Part shown: positions 30,122 through 38,109 of the stretch, piece by piece
Numbering within the stretch: the first letter of the stretch is position 1
Layout: each line of letters begins with the position of its first letter
Source of the DNA: Chara braunii
Taxonomy: Eukaryota > Streptophyta > Charophyceae > Charales > Characeae
NCBI GenBank assembly: GCA_003427395.1
Contig: BFEA01000791.1
Span: 3,894-42,002 of the forward strand
Direction of reading: 5' to 3'
Length of the DNA stretch: 38,109 bases
Translations under genes and position numbers: made by a program
The notes under the pieces: model-generated
Database searches by the model: none
Told to the model about the DNA's origin: nothing
What the model saw: only the letters and a program-made list of their open reading frames with translations

Positions 30122-31450
30122 CTAAAAAAATTCAAAAGGGAAATTAGGCTTGTACAGTTCCCTCTGCAGTGTCAATACCCGCATAGGAATCTCCGATCGA
30201 ACAGAAGTATTCTGATCGATTCGGTGCAAATACCCACAAATTATTGTGCTTTTCTGCCGTTTGCACCCCCATGACAGATAAGACTTACCATTCTTATGGA
30301 CTAGCGGATCACTGGTCCAAGTACAATCCTCATTTTTTGACATCTGCACGCAGCCCAGTATAGGGTAGCTCTGTCGAGCTACGACTTTGCAACCCAAAAA
30401 TTTGGTAGTCTCATTCCCGTCATCGGTTTGCTCCAGCACCAAGCCCTCAGGGTAGCAATTACGAAAAACTTGTAGTAGCATATCACGATTGTCCTCCTTT
30501 TTCCAAGCCAGAGCGAGGAGGACATCGTCCATCAAACGTGTAGCGAAGAGATGGCTTGCCCGACGCCCCAGATTCCCCATAAAACGATACTCCGCATAAA
30601 CTCAAAGGACACAAGTCAGCGGTGGGCTAGTGCTTTTCCCCATGGGAATGCCCACCGCCTGCTTCAATAGAACACTTGTAACGAAGAAATAAGTATTTCG
30701 TAGATCTATCCTGATGAAAGATCTTATGTCCTGCAGTTCTAACATAGCTCAATGGTCAGCTCCAGTGGTCAAACCGAAGCTAGCTCCTCTCCCTCGGGTA
30801 TTCACCCGAATCATTGTCCGATTCCTGGACACGTGCCAATCGACCAACCAATTCACTGCATCTATGATCGCCGAGTGGGGCAACTTTATAAACATTTCTT
30901 TAATATTGAAAGAGTACATAGATAAATTATGATCGCTCCCCAGGCCTCCCAACTTTCGATTTCCCCGCTCTAGTGAAGTAACCAGGTCAGACACCAATCG
31001 TAGATCAATCGTAGATTGAAGTGTCAGTTTCTTGGAACAGTGTATAGCAGATGATTCAAAGCCCTAGACACCAGTTTGCATGTGCGAGTTAAAGGGTCCG
31101 AAAATGATGGACAAATAGGCCAAAAACGACCCAAGTCCTTGTGCTTTGGGATAGCGTAAGCATTCCCAAAGCTTCCCTTCACATCAACCCGAGCAAACTT
31201 CGTCAAATTATGTGCAGACACATCTTCCACCATCTCCCGGACTACGCATGATACCGGTTCCTTCACCACCCTGTATCCCGGATTCAATACAAACAGATTT
31301 AGCATAGCAGAATAGTACAGTTGAGGACACATCACAACAGTTTCACTGGAATTTCGGTCAACAGGTGTTACCACCAAATCTTCGAACCTCTGCTTCCAGA
31401 GTTCGACTTCTGCTATCGACACAGAATTTCCCCAATGTGGGACCACATCC
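30122..31450 (-). pseudogene. Penelope-like reverse transcriptase domain, decayed
   Basis: On the minus strand: VVTPVDRNSSETVVM (~31370), the PLE-type YAIPKHKDLGRF block (~31130), motif A YSFNIKEMFIKLPHS (~30910) where the catalytic Asp appears as Asn (30905-30907), and motif C RLMDDVLLAL (30524-30535). FLGCKVV and a basic C-terminal thumb region follow. The PKxHK motif and DIKEMF-like motif A point to Penelope-like elements rather than LTR or LINE RTs. Stops and frame changes separate the blocks at ~31020 and ~30740-30590, so the copy is inactive. Confidence 0.75.
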
Positions 31451-32384
31451 CCGTCCCTTACACAGTTTTTGATACAATCTCAGCCAAAAGAAGGTGGATT
31501 GCTCCGACGGTTCACATAGTCGAAAGATAGCATGGCCTTCTCTTCTATGATAAGGCAAACCCGTACAGGTACAGGTAAGCACATTGCGCTTCGAGAACAA
31601 ACGTTGGCTATGCAATACATCAACGATTGTGGGATTTTTTGTCCTACGATACACATCTTCTTTCGAGCCCTATGCAAAAAGCAGGCAGGTAAGTCACATT
31701 TCATGAGTGCATCATTCGCCACTTTCCGGACCTCGCTAATCCGAATTCTATCGTCAAATTGAATTCTAAAATTCAAATCTGTAGCAAAACTTAATCCAAA
31801 ACTTCCACGAATTTGATGAGAAATTAACCGCCTCAAGTACTTTCATGTCGATTTACTCGAAAAAATTTTAATCACATTATAAATCCAAAGGTAGGATTTC
31901 AAACCCCAACCATACAACAAGCTCAACTTCCTAGGATTTTTAAGGATCCCAATCAACAGTTTCTTCTGAAAACCACAGCGAGGTTGCCATTTGCAAACAT
32001 ATACGACCTCAAACGTACCACCCTTCTCCAAAAGTTTACGACAATTCTTTAGTCGCAATACATCTAGCCCGAACTTCAAGTTTTGACTCTCCGAAAGCCT
32101 TAATCAACTTATGCCACAGGGGGAACCAAACATTACCACCGTCTGTACATACTTGACTCAGAAGTCTAGCCTCATCCTTACTCTGTTCCAGGAGGCGATA
32201 GAAGTCAAAGGTCCACTCTACGGCACCCTCCCGAAGAAATGTAACGGGAGTTATCCTACTATCAGCCACCGAAGGACCCTTTCCCTTACCCCTCAAACGT
32301 TCCCTCTTGCCCGGTTTACTCTTCGTGCGTCTCTTCCCCTTGGTCTTGTTGGTTCCTTACGTATTTAAGAATGGTGACCATTTC
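31451..32384 (-). pseudogene. Penelope-like element linker between endonuclease and RT, decayed
   Basis: Pieces of open frame on the minus strand in three registers (VADSRITPVTFLREGAVEW, DFYRLLEQSKDEARLL, and others) join the GIY-YIG part to the RT. They show protein-like composition with frameshifts. No separate domain is recognised; they are probably the poorly conserved N-terminal RT extension. Confidence 0.5.
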
Positions 32385-33350
32385 TTAATATATGCGAGTT
32401 CCAATTTGCCAAGGTCCTGACCACCTAGTAATTACCGGGCCAAAATTCACGAGCCAAAGGTGAAAATGTGATTTAGAGCATTTCCGACAGATGTACAAAT
32501 GTTCCCTCCACCTAACCGTTGTATTACGTGAGGTTTTCCCAAAGTATGTATGCTTACAAAATGGAGAGACGGCCACATATACACAATCCGATAGGTTCAC
32601 AAAATCCACCCCATGCTTATTGTACAGTTCCAACCAATTACACACGAACTTATCAAGCCACTTAACTGCCTTATTAACAGCTAAAAGCAGAATCATAGTT
32701 ACGAACAGGGCATCAATCCGACTATCAGACTGGACAGTGTTACATAGCCACCTCGCAAGAAATCGACAGATAGCCCACAGCTGAGGCACTCGTAAGTCTC
32801 ATTAGTGTGTTGCGTCGTCCCCATTATCGTTATTCTCCGGTCCGACAGCTTCCAAGTCTTCGATGTTGATGGTTTCAAGTTGCAGCTCAGGTGCCACGTC
32901 AACCTGAAACTTCAGGTAAGTACGATGGTCAGCGATAACAAATATCGCATCCACCTTGCCATCGTACGACACCCCTTCCTCCCAGCAGATACGTTGCAGT
33001 TCGCGAGCATCCAGTAGCTTCAGCTCCTGCATTATCATGTTGCGGTACTTGTAGCGCGCCAGCGATCCCTTCACGTCCGGAGTCTCAATTCCAGTAGTAA
33101 GTGGCATCACCTTTTTCTTACGCGCCGACAAAGGTGTGCGCACCGGAGTTTTTCGCTTCGCTGATCAAGGCGACTTCACCATCTTTGCACGTGCTCGTGC
33201 CAACCTCCCGGTAAATGCTGCTGGCTTCCGTCCATATTTTGGTGTTCGTTTTGCCGGCGATTTCATCGGAGGACTATTCCCAATCGCCTTGTCCGGACCT
33301 CGCTTACGCTTGTCGGAAATAACCAAGTCGGCGGTTCTCGCACTCAAGTC
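32385..33350 (-). pseudogene. N-terminal SAP-like and GIY-YIG endonuclease region of Penelope-like element
   Basis: One minus-strand frame runs from ~33350 to 32385 across stops at ~33165 and 32802. It begins Lys/Pro/Arg-rich (KSPAKRTPKYGRKP), then a SAP-like DNA-binding helix pair (LDARELQRICWEEGVSYDGK, ~33000). An acidic spacer follows, then a GIY-YIG-like core CVYVAV...YFGKTSRNTTVRWREHL (32490-32585) and CRKCSKSHFH, a possible CCHH zinc site (32460-32489). The endonuclease lies N-terminal to the RT, the permuted order known for the Chlamys/Naiad branch of Penelope-like elements. Confidence 0.65.
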
Positions 33351-33479
33351 CTGGGTGATGGTCGCCTCGCTTTCGCTACTGCTACCGTTGTACGCCAGCT
33401 CTCACTTCGTCTCCTTACCTTTTTCGTTGGGCAACTTACCCAGCCCCAAATTATTATTCAATTTCACATCGATAACTGA

Positions 33480-33915
33480 AAAACAAAAATTTGAAACAAA
33501 AGAAAATACTTTTTATAAAAAATAAATTCGCTTAAAAAACCTTGCAAGAATACAAGGCAATCAAACAACAAAAAATAATAAGATATTAAATAATGAAAAT
33601 AACTTGCCAATAATAAAACATAAAAGATTAAAGATGATCGCAAGAACACAAAATTTGCAAAATTATAAAAATTATGAAGCATTTGAAAATATTGATTATG
33701 AAAAAATCAAAAGAGAAATATTAAATATATTACAAGAAGAAATGAGTTTCGAAGGTTTACAAGAATCTGTTTGTTGAACTCGAACTTAAGAATAAAATAT
33801 ATAAACCCACAACTAAAGACCAACAAATAATAGACAAAATTATATAATTTTTAAGAACTCCAGAAGAAAATCTTCACAAAGTTATAAAAGAATATTATGA
33901 TTGTACCTACGTAGC
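33480..33915 (+). pseudogene. AT-rich coding-like fragment, unknown
   Basis: The plus strand reads NYEAFENIDYEKIKREILNI and, after a frame change near 33770, KNKIYKPTTKDQQIIDKII and VIKEYYDCTYVAP. Composition matches the AT-rich Helitron rather than the GC-richer Penelope DNA on either side. It may be a fragment of another AT-rich element. Family not recognised. Confidence 0.35.
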
Positions 33916-33937
33916 ACCGTGTTTGCGTTCTGAGGGG

Positions 33938-33994
33938 AACGCGAACATGTTCGCCCGAACGCGAACAAGCGTCCAAATGTCTCCAAACGCGAAC
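33938..33994. repeat. GCGAAC/GTTCGC palindromic cluster (right)
   Basis: Four GCGAAC/GTTCGC copies including GCGAACATGTTCGCCCGAAC, at the junction between the AT-rich fragment and the sequence leading into repeat X. The left partner is at 29205-29279. Confidence 0.7.
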
Positions 33995-34099
33995 ATAAAA
34001 AAAAAGAAAAAACTGTCTGAAAAATCTGAAAAAAATATATGTTATGTAAAATAACAATACAAGAAACTTTTGTCTTTGAGTCATGTTCAAATTCGTAGC

Positions 34100-34858
34100 C
34101 AATTCGCTGCGACTGATCAGTGCCTAAGGGCAGGGTCTCAACTTTTCAACTTCTCAGATTAGGAACTATTGTTATCTCGGATCTTAGGTGGAGTTGTGCA
34201 AATTTGCAATCATGGATAGTTGTTGAGTTGTAATGTGTGAGTTTGGAGTGTGGCCGTCGTTTGTAGTAGTCATAAACATCAGCTAGGACTACAGAATGAA
34301 TGTAGACAGGGTTGTAAAATGGAGGTAGACAGAGCGACAATGATTGAGGCTATCTTTTAGGTTGTTGTCGTCGGTTGTAGTAGGGTCTATCCGGGCGTAA
34401 GTAGGCCTGGTGCTATTGTCGGAGTTTCGGATCGGTGTAATGGGCCCCTTAATTTTGGTTAGCTTTTCCGATCTGAGTGTAGTAGGTCTCTCGGGGAGAA
34501 TATGGCCTCAGAGCATTTTTTGTGATTCCAGGTAGGTGGTACGAGACCCTTAGGCAGAATTGGTCTAAGCGCCAGGGTACCGGTGCGATTTTGGGAGCAA
34601 TAGACTATAATAGGAGCAAAGTCATCGTGGTAGTTCCTTCAGGTTCTGGAGTTGTCCCCCGTCCGCTAAGTCTGGACGATGTGGACGGGTTCAACTATAG
34701 TGAGAGAGTTGGAATGGACAGCGGTTTCTGGGAGTTATGGAATTGTTCGCAGTTAATTACCTATCGAGTTACTGTGTATGACTTTGGCTTTTGTGTGGTT
34801 TGGGCGCACTCACGCCTCATGTATGCTGCACTGCTTAGTAATTCTCACATTCTCATGT
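34100..34858 (+). repeat. ~750-bp inverted repeat X, right copy
   Basis: Matches 29337-30085 in inverse orientation. It begins CTGATCAGTGCCTAAGGGC and ends TCTCACATTCTCATG. Here X lies 5' of the zinc-knuckle ORF, whereas the left copy lies 3' of the RT. That is what direct terminal repeats of a single element type would give. Confidence 0.82.
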
Positions 34859-35592
34859 ATAACGCTAGCGTGAACTCCGCTGGAGATGACATGACGGTGA
34901 TGAGTGAGTGCCATATCGTGGACTACGGGGAACTTGAGTTACTAGTGTGTGCTAAGCTTCGGACGACGGGGGCGTAACGAGTGGACAAACGTACGCTTCA
35001 TCAAGGGGACTGGATGTCGAATCCGGAGAGATACGAGCATGGTAGGGATGTACTTGGTATGGATGATCGGGCGCACGAGGATCGGGAGCGGGATATCCGT
35101 GCGGAGGATCACGATCGTAATGATAGAAGACGAGGACCTACATGCTTTAATTGTAACGAGATAGGCCATTATGCCAATCAGTTGTCGTGGCCTAGGAGGT
35201 ATGGGGGCGCGGCGCGCCCGTCAACATCCACAGATTCCCTAAGGTAAATGTCCCCACGACGCGGGGATTGGAGACGGGAACCAATCACGCAGTTGGATCA
35301 GGGGGTGACCCAGCAGATCAGTGAGCTGGGTAGAAGCGTCGCGACCATGAAGCAACACTTTGAGGAGGAATGGACACGTAAGGAGAACTGTATAAGGCGG
35401 AAGCAGGAGAAGGAGGAGGAGAAGCGACGTGAAGAGGAGATGCGGATCCGTGAAGCAGAGGAAAGGGCGATTCAAGTGAAGAAGGCCAGGAAGAAGGAAA
35501 GACGAAGGCGGGAAGCGGAAAGCCGCGCAAAATTGAAGAAGGATTTGAGCATGCAAATGGTGATGCAACTTAGCGAGTTGGAAGACAAGTTT
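34522..35592 (+). pseudogene. ORF1-like zinc-knuckle and coiled-coil protein of a truncated second Penelope-like copy
   Basis: One plus-strand frame runs from within repeat X across stops at 34975 and 35245. It contains an Asp/Arg-rich segment, then a zinc knuckle CFNCNEIGHYANQL (35141-35182) in which the expected fourth Cys is Leu. A strongly charged coiled coil follows (KEEEKRREEEMRIREAEERA). The frame ends abruptly at ~35592, where GC-moderate sequence turns into AT-rich DNA, so the copy is 3'-truncated. It is assigned to the same element type as the minus-strand RT because both border repeat X; this is inferred. Confidence 0.6.
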
Positions 35593-35850
35593 GTGCACCG
35601 CATATATTTTTTAATTTCAATTGATAGTTCTTGTTTTATTTTTTTCTTTTTTCGTGCCTCTTTGTGCTGCTCGGCGTTTTTTTCCATTCGATTACGACGT
35701 TGATGCTCCGTTTCATTTTGCCGATGAGCTGTTTCTCGATCTCGCTTTCGTTGTAATCGTTGCTTTTGATTCTTTATATTTGCAACAATCTTTTGCTCCA
35801 TTGGAAGCTGTTGTTTCACAACAAACAATTATTAAAAAACTTTATCAGAA
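35593..35850 (-). pseudogene. probable Helitron N-terminal basic region, separated from Rep by the insertion
   Basis: The minus strand reads KQRLQRKRDRETAHRQNETE followed by HQRRNRMEKNAEQHKEARKK. This resembles the repeated RRxxETxEQRxxR start typical of Helitron proteins. It has the strand and AT-rich composition of the Rep ORF resuming near 29196. The insertion 29200-35592 would therefore split the Helitron gene. Confidence 0.5.
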
Positions 35851-36499
35851 ATAAGTATAAAACTATTTCTAAAGGTTATGTTTTAAGAAAACAAATAAAA
35901 TTGGAGAAATTAAAATTATAAAAGTGGAAAAAATAAAGAGAGAAAAAAAAAAAAAAGATAGAGATGAGGAAAAAAAAAACTTACTAATAATTGATGAGTT
36001 TACATACAAGTATTGTAATTATCAAGCGCTAGACAGTTGCAAAATGTTGCGGTTGTAAAAGTGAGAAAAAAATTGCAAAATAAAAGTAATGAAGTATGAA
36101 AGGAACTAATAATTTCATGATGACTATTTAATATAATGTTTGATATTGTTATTATCTACTTATTATAGGACTTAATGTATTGAAAATCATGTTTTAGTTG
36201 TCTGTTTTTATTATTATTACCGCATCTAAGGAAGAGTGTAAAAAAGTTTGTATTAATGGATCATATGCTCTTTTGTTTTTGTTATTTAATCTAAAAAGTG
36301 GATTGTAATTCCATTTGTCTATACAAAAATTGATTGAGAAAGTTTGTTTATCATTTATTTGTGCCGTTGTATCATGTAGCTTGACATTTGATTTGTGATC
36401 ATAAAATGATTGTTGCATATCGTTGTTTATTGATGTCGATGTTTGACTTATAGCCATTTTGTCAGAAGTTTCAAACTTTTGTTTTTAATAATCAAATAA
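35851..36499. other. AT-rich flank, no clear gene
   Basis: Poly-A/T-rich DNA. A minus-strand 87-codon ORF (36194-36457) has protein-like composition (DKWNYNPLFRLNNKNKRAYD) but no family that I recognise. It may be the 5' end of the Helitron or a neighbouring fragment. Confidence 0.35.
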
Positions 36500-36699
36500 C
36501 CAAAATGCGATAACTTGACACAGACGCCGAACCCCAGTAGACCGTAGCCTTAGGGCTGCGAACTCCCTGCCGGTGTCCATGCGCAAAGCTGAGGATTTGA
36601 ACCTGCAACCCCAAACCACAATGCGCATTTCCAACCGGTTCTCTAACCAGGGAGCTGCCCGGGGTGTTCCGCCTGTGGCGGAAGCTCCAAGTTCCAATT
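36500..36699 (-). repeat. tRNA-derived SINE-like module, uninterrupted copy
   Basis: Minus-strand A box TGGTTAGAGAACCGG (36649-36635) and B box GGTTCAAATCC (36603-36593) are spaced as in tRNA genes. Upstream on that strand is a perfect hairpin TTCCGCC/GGCGGAA (36667-36683). It is collinear with 421-584 plus 23038-23078 and contains a single CCGG (36659-36662) where the LTR element sits in the other copy. Confidence 0.78.
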
Positions 36700-37360
36700 T
36701 CCCACCCTGTGGCAACTCTGGCATTTTGGAAATTCCCGTGGCTATTAGTGGCAACTGGGGGCTGTTTCTCTGTTCGCGCGCGGAAAGAACCGATACCAGG
36801 TATAAGTGGATGCGAGATGTTTGGGAAAAGGGTCTTTTTTCTTTCCAGGGGCATTGATCTGTCCATAGTCCGAACCAATCCACTACAAAGGGTTGGCCTA
36901 CCTGGGCGGGCTTTCGGCAATCACGAACCTGGCTCGAAACTGGTCAAATTCGTCAATTGCAGTGCCATAGGTTCGCCCCGGAACGGATAGCAACAGAGGC
37001 AGAACATTCCCGAACCTCTTTGGGTGCGAAGTGGTTGGTTTTCCAGGAACACCTGGCCAGATCTGTGGGCGGGCGCGCACGTGCACGCGCACGCGCGCGC
37101 GCGCTCGCAGTTGATTGACGAAGTGGAGAGTCAGGCGCGCCGTCGTCCGAATCTCTCGCGGCGGCCAGCTACCGGAAGCGCCTCGGTTGTCTGCGGTCGG
37201 CGTTTCCGAGGGGGTGTCCAGCGCTGTCGCTGGTGTCCGCCGCCGCCATTTGCGCGCGCGATTGCGACAGCAGCGCAGCTGAGACTCCGCTTCGTCCAGC
37301 CTGCTGCTCCGCTCTGTTGCGCACTTGCGGAGAGATCCACACCTGCGTAGCTAGACTTCA
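36700..37360. other. upstream region of TOM9-like gene, no gene
   Basis: GC rises toward the gene, with a (CG)n/(CA)n-like purine-pyrimidine tract at 37075-37107 and CpG-rich sequence from 37130. Short ORFs on both strands have no recognisable domain. The promoter should lie here or in the tract that follows; I see no clear TATA box near the probable start. Confidence 0.4.
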
Positions 37361-37620
37361 TCGCTCTCTCTCTCTGTCTCTCTCTCTCTCTCTCCGTGTC
37401 TCTCTCTGTTGGACTCTTCCCTGGGGAGAAGGCTTGGAGGGTAGGTGCAAAGGACCGGCGGAAGGCAGAGAAAGTGAGGGGAAGAGAGAGAGAGAAAAGA
37501 GGAGGAAGAGCGGGGGAAAGGGAGGGAGGGTGTGTGTGCAAGCAGCACGAGAGGAGTAGCAGGAAGAGAGGAGGAGGAGGAGGAGGAGGAGGAGGAGGAA
37601 GAGGAGCAAAGGAGGAGGGG
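37361..37620. repeat. (CT)n then (GA)n/(GAG)n tracts, probable 5' UTR
   Basis: CT dinucleotides (37361-37409) switch to GA-rich sequence and a GGA triplet run (37570-37605) just before the TOM9-like ATG. Such pyrimidine/purine tracts are common at plant transcription starts and in 5' UTRs. The short ORFs here are repeat-derived. Confidence 0.7.
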
Positions 37621-37643
37621 TAATCGAAGTTCGGACTTGAGCA

Positions 37644-37934
37644 ATGAGTGCGGCGGCGGGGAGCTCGAAGCCGGAGTATTGGGCAATGGCAACCTTAGGC
37701 CTTGTGCAAGATTGCACGGCGTATAAGAAGACGAAGCGAGCGACCAGTAATATCTTGCGGGCGACCCAGAAATCTATTCGAGGGACCGGTCGTGCGGCAT
37801 GGATCGCCGGGACCTCCTTTTTGGTACTGGTCCTTCCTCTCTTGATAGAGATGGACCGCGAGCAGCAACTGGTCGATATGGAGAATCAGCAGGCCTCGCT
37901 TCTGGTTGGCCAAACGTCAACAACGACTAAGTAG
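37644..37934 (+). CDS. TOM9: mitochondrial import receptor subunit TOM9 (plant TOM22-like)
   Basis: A 96-residue tail-anchored-type subunit of the TOM complex in the outer mitochondrial membrane, where the TOM22 family links receptors to the TOM40 pore. In the plant form the acidic cytosolic receptor domain is missing, and the short basic N-terminal part here (about residues 1-50; YKKTKRATSNILR) agrees. One membrane segment (residues ~51-68; AAWIAGTSFLVLVLPLLIEM) carries the family signature WIAGTxF...P..IEMDRE, and a short tail contains QQASLL. Length is typical for plant TOM9. The ATG at 37644 is the first in frame after the purine-rich leader; the stop is TAG 37932-37934. It is a single exon with no disruption and the only gene here that looks functional. 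Confidence 0.93.
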   Translation: MSAAAGSSKPEYWAMATLGLVQDCTAYKKTKRATSNILRATQKSIRGTGRAAWIAGTSFLVLVLPLLIEMDREQQLVDMENQQASLLVGQTSTTTK

Positions 37935-38109
37935 TGATGACGATGCAGCCCCCGCCGCCTCCTACTTCCTTTCCTGTTACAGACTTTTATCTAGCCATTC
38001 AACCTTGGATTTCCTATTATGGCAATCAATCCATGGCACCACCTGCTAATCCATCCATCCATCCCCATCCATCCTTCTCCCCACGTACCCACCTACCCAC
38101 CACCCACCC
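37935..38109 (+). other. 3' flank/UTR of TOM9-like gene
   Basis: Non-coding sequence ending in CCATCCATCC and CCACCCACC repeats at the window edge. No polyadenylation signal can be assigned with confidence. Confidence 0.6.

Noticed and set aside
37131-37717. Minus-strand ORFs over the TOM9 leader
   Set aside because: They translate the GA/CT and GAG tracts, and no domain is seen.

Overview
The window looks like nuclear DNA of a streptophyte (land plant or, more likely, a large-genome charophyte alga). It holds one recognisable host gene, a plant-type mitochondrial import subunit (TOM9/TOM22-like) at 37644-37934. The other ~37 kb is nested, decayed mobile DNA and simple repeats. Dense microsatellites, (CT)n tracts in the host 5' UTR and the plant form of TOM22 support a plant nuclear origin. 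No species can be named from sequence alone.

Region 1 (1-584, resuming 23038-23147) is an older repeat with ~72-bp inverted ends facing long GA/CT tracts and a tRNA-derived (SINE-like) module on the minus strand. A second, uninterrupted copy of the module lies at 36500-36699 and serves as an empty site. It shows that everything from 585 to 23037 is one insertion flanked by a 4-bp target duplication (CCGG).

Region 2 (585-23037) is a very large Ty3/Gypsy-type LTR retrotransposon. It has a 5' LTR (585-8247), a tRNA-Asp primer-binding site (8250-8268), gag, protease, RT-RNase H-integrase, a second Gag-like ORF downstream of pol, a 2-kb hairpin-rich 3' region, and a 3' LTR (19919-23037) broken by an 871-base N gap. 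All ORFs carry stops, and several carry frame changes. The protease-to-RT frame change sits exactly on a U UUU UUA heptamer in the right register for -1 frameshifting. The 5' LTR contains a U6 snRNA-like sequence, an array of ten stem-loops whose arms covary around a conserved loop, and five ~123-bp tandem repeats. None of these can be checked in the 3' LTR because of the gap, so either the LTR is ~7.7 kb long or its middle is a nested insertion.

Region 3 (23147-24370) is GA-rich satellite and microsatellite DNA. Region 4 (about 24400-29200 and 35593-35850, minus strand) is an AT-rich, decayed Helitron: an N-terminal basic region, a DUF6570-like block and a HUH Rep, followed in the same frame by the C-terminal block of a Ulp1/C48 protease with no helicase between them. 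Region 5 (29205-35592) is a GC-richer insertion that appears to split the Helitron. It holds a minus-strand Penelope-like retroelement with its GIY-YIG endonuclease N-terminal to the RT, and a truncated plus-strand copy head-to-head with it. The two copies share a ~750-bp inverted repeat.

Region 6 (35593-38109) is AT-rich Helitron remnant, the intact SINE-like copy, and the TOM9-like gene with a purine/pyrimidine-rich 5' region. The elements are independent parasites layered on one another. Only TOM9 looks like a functioning gene.
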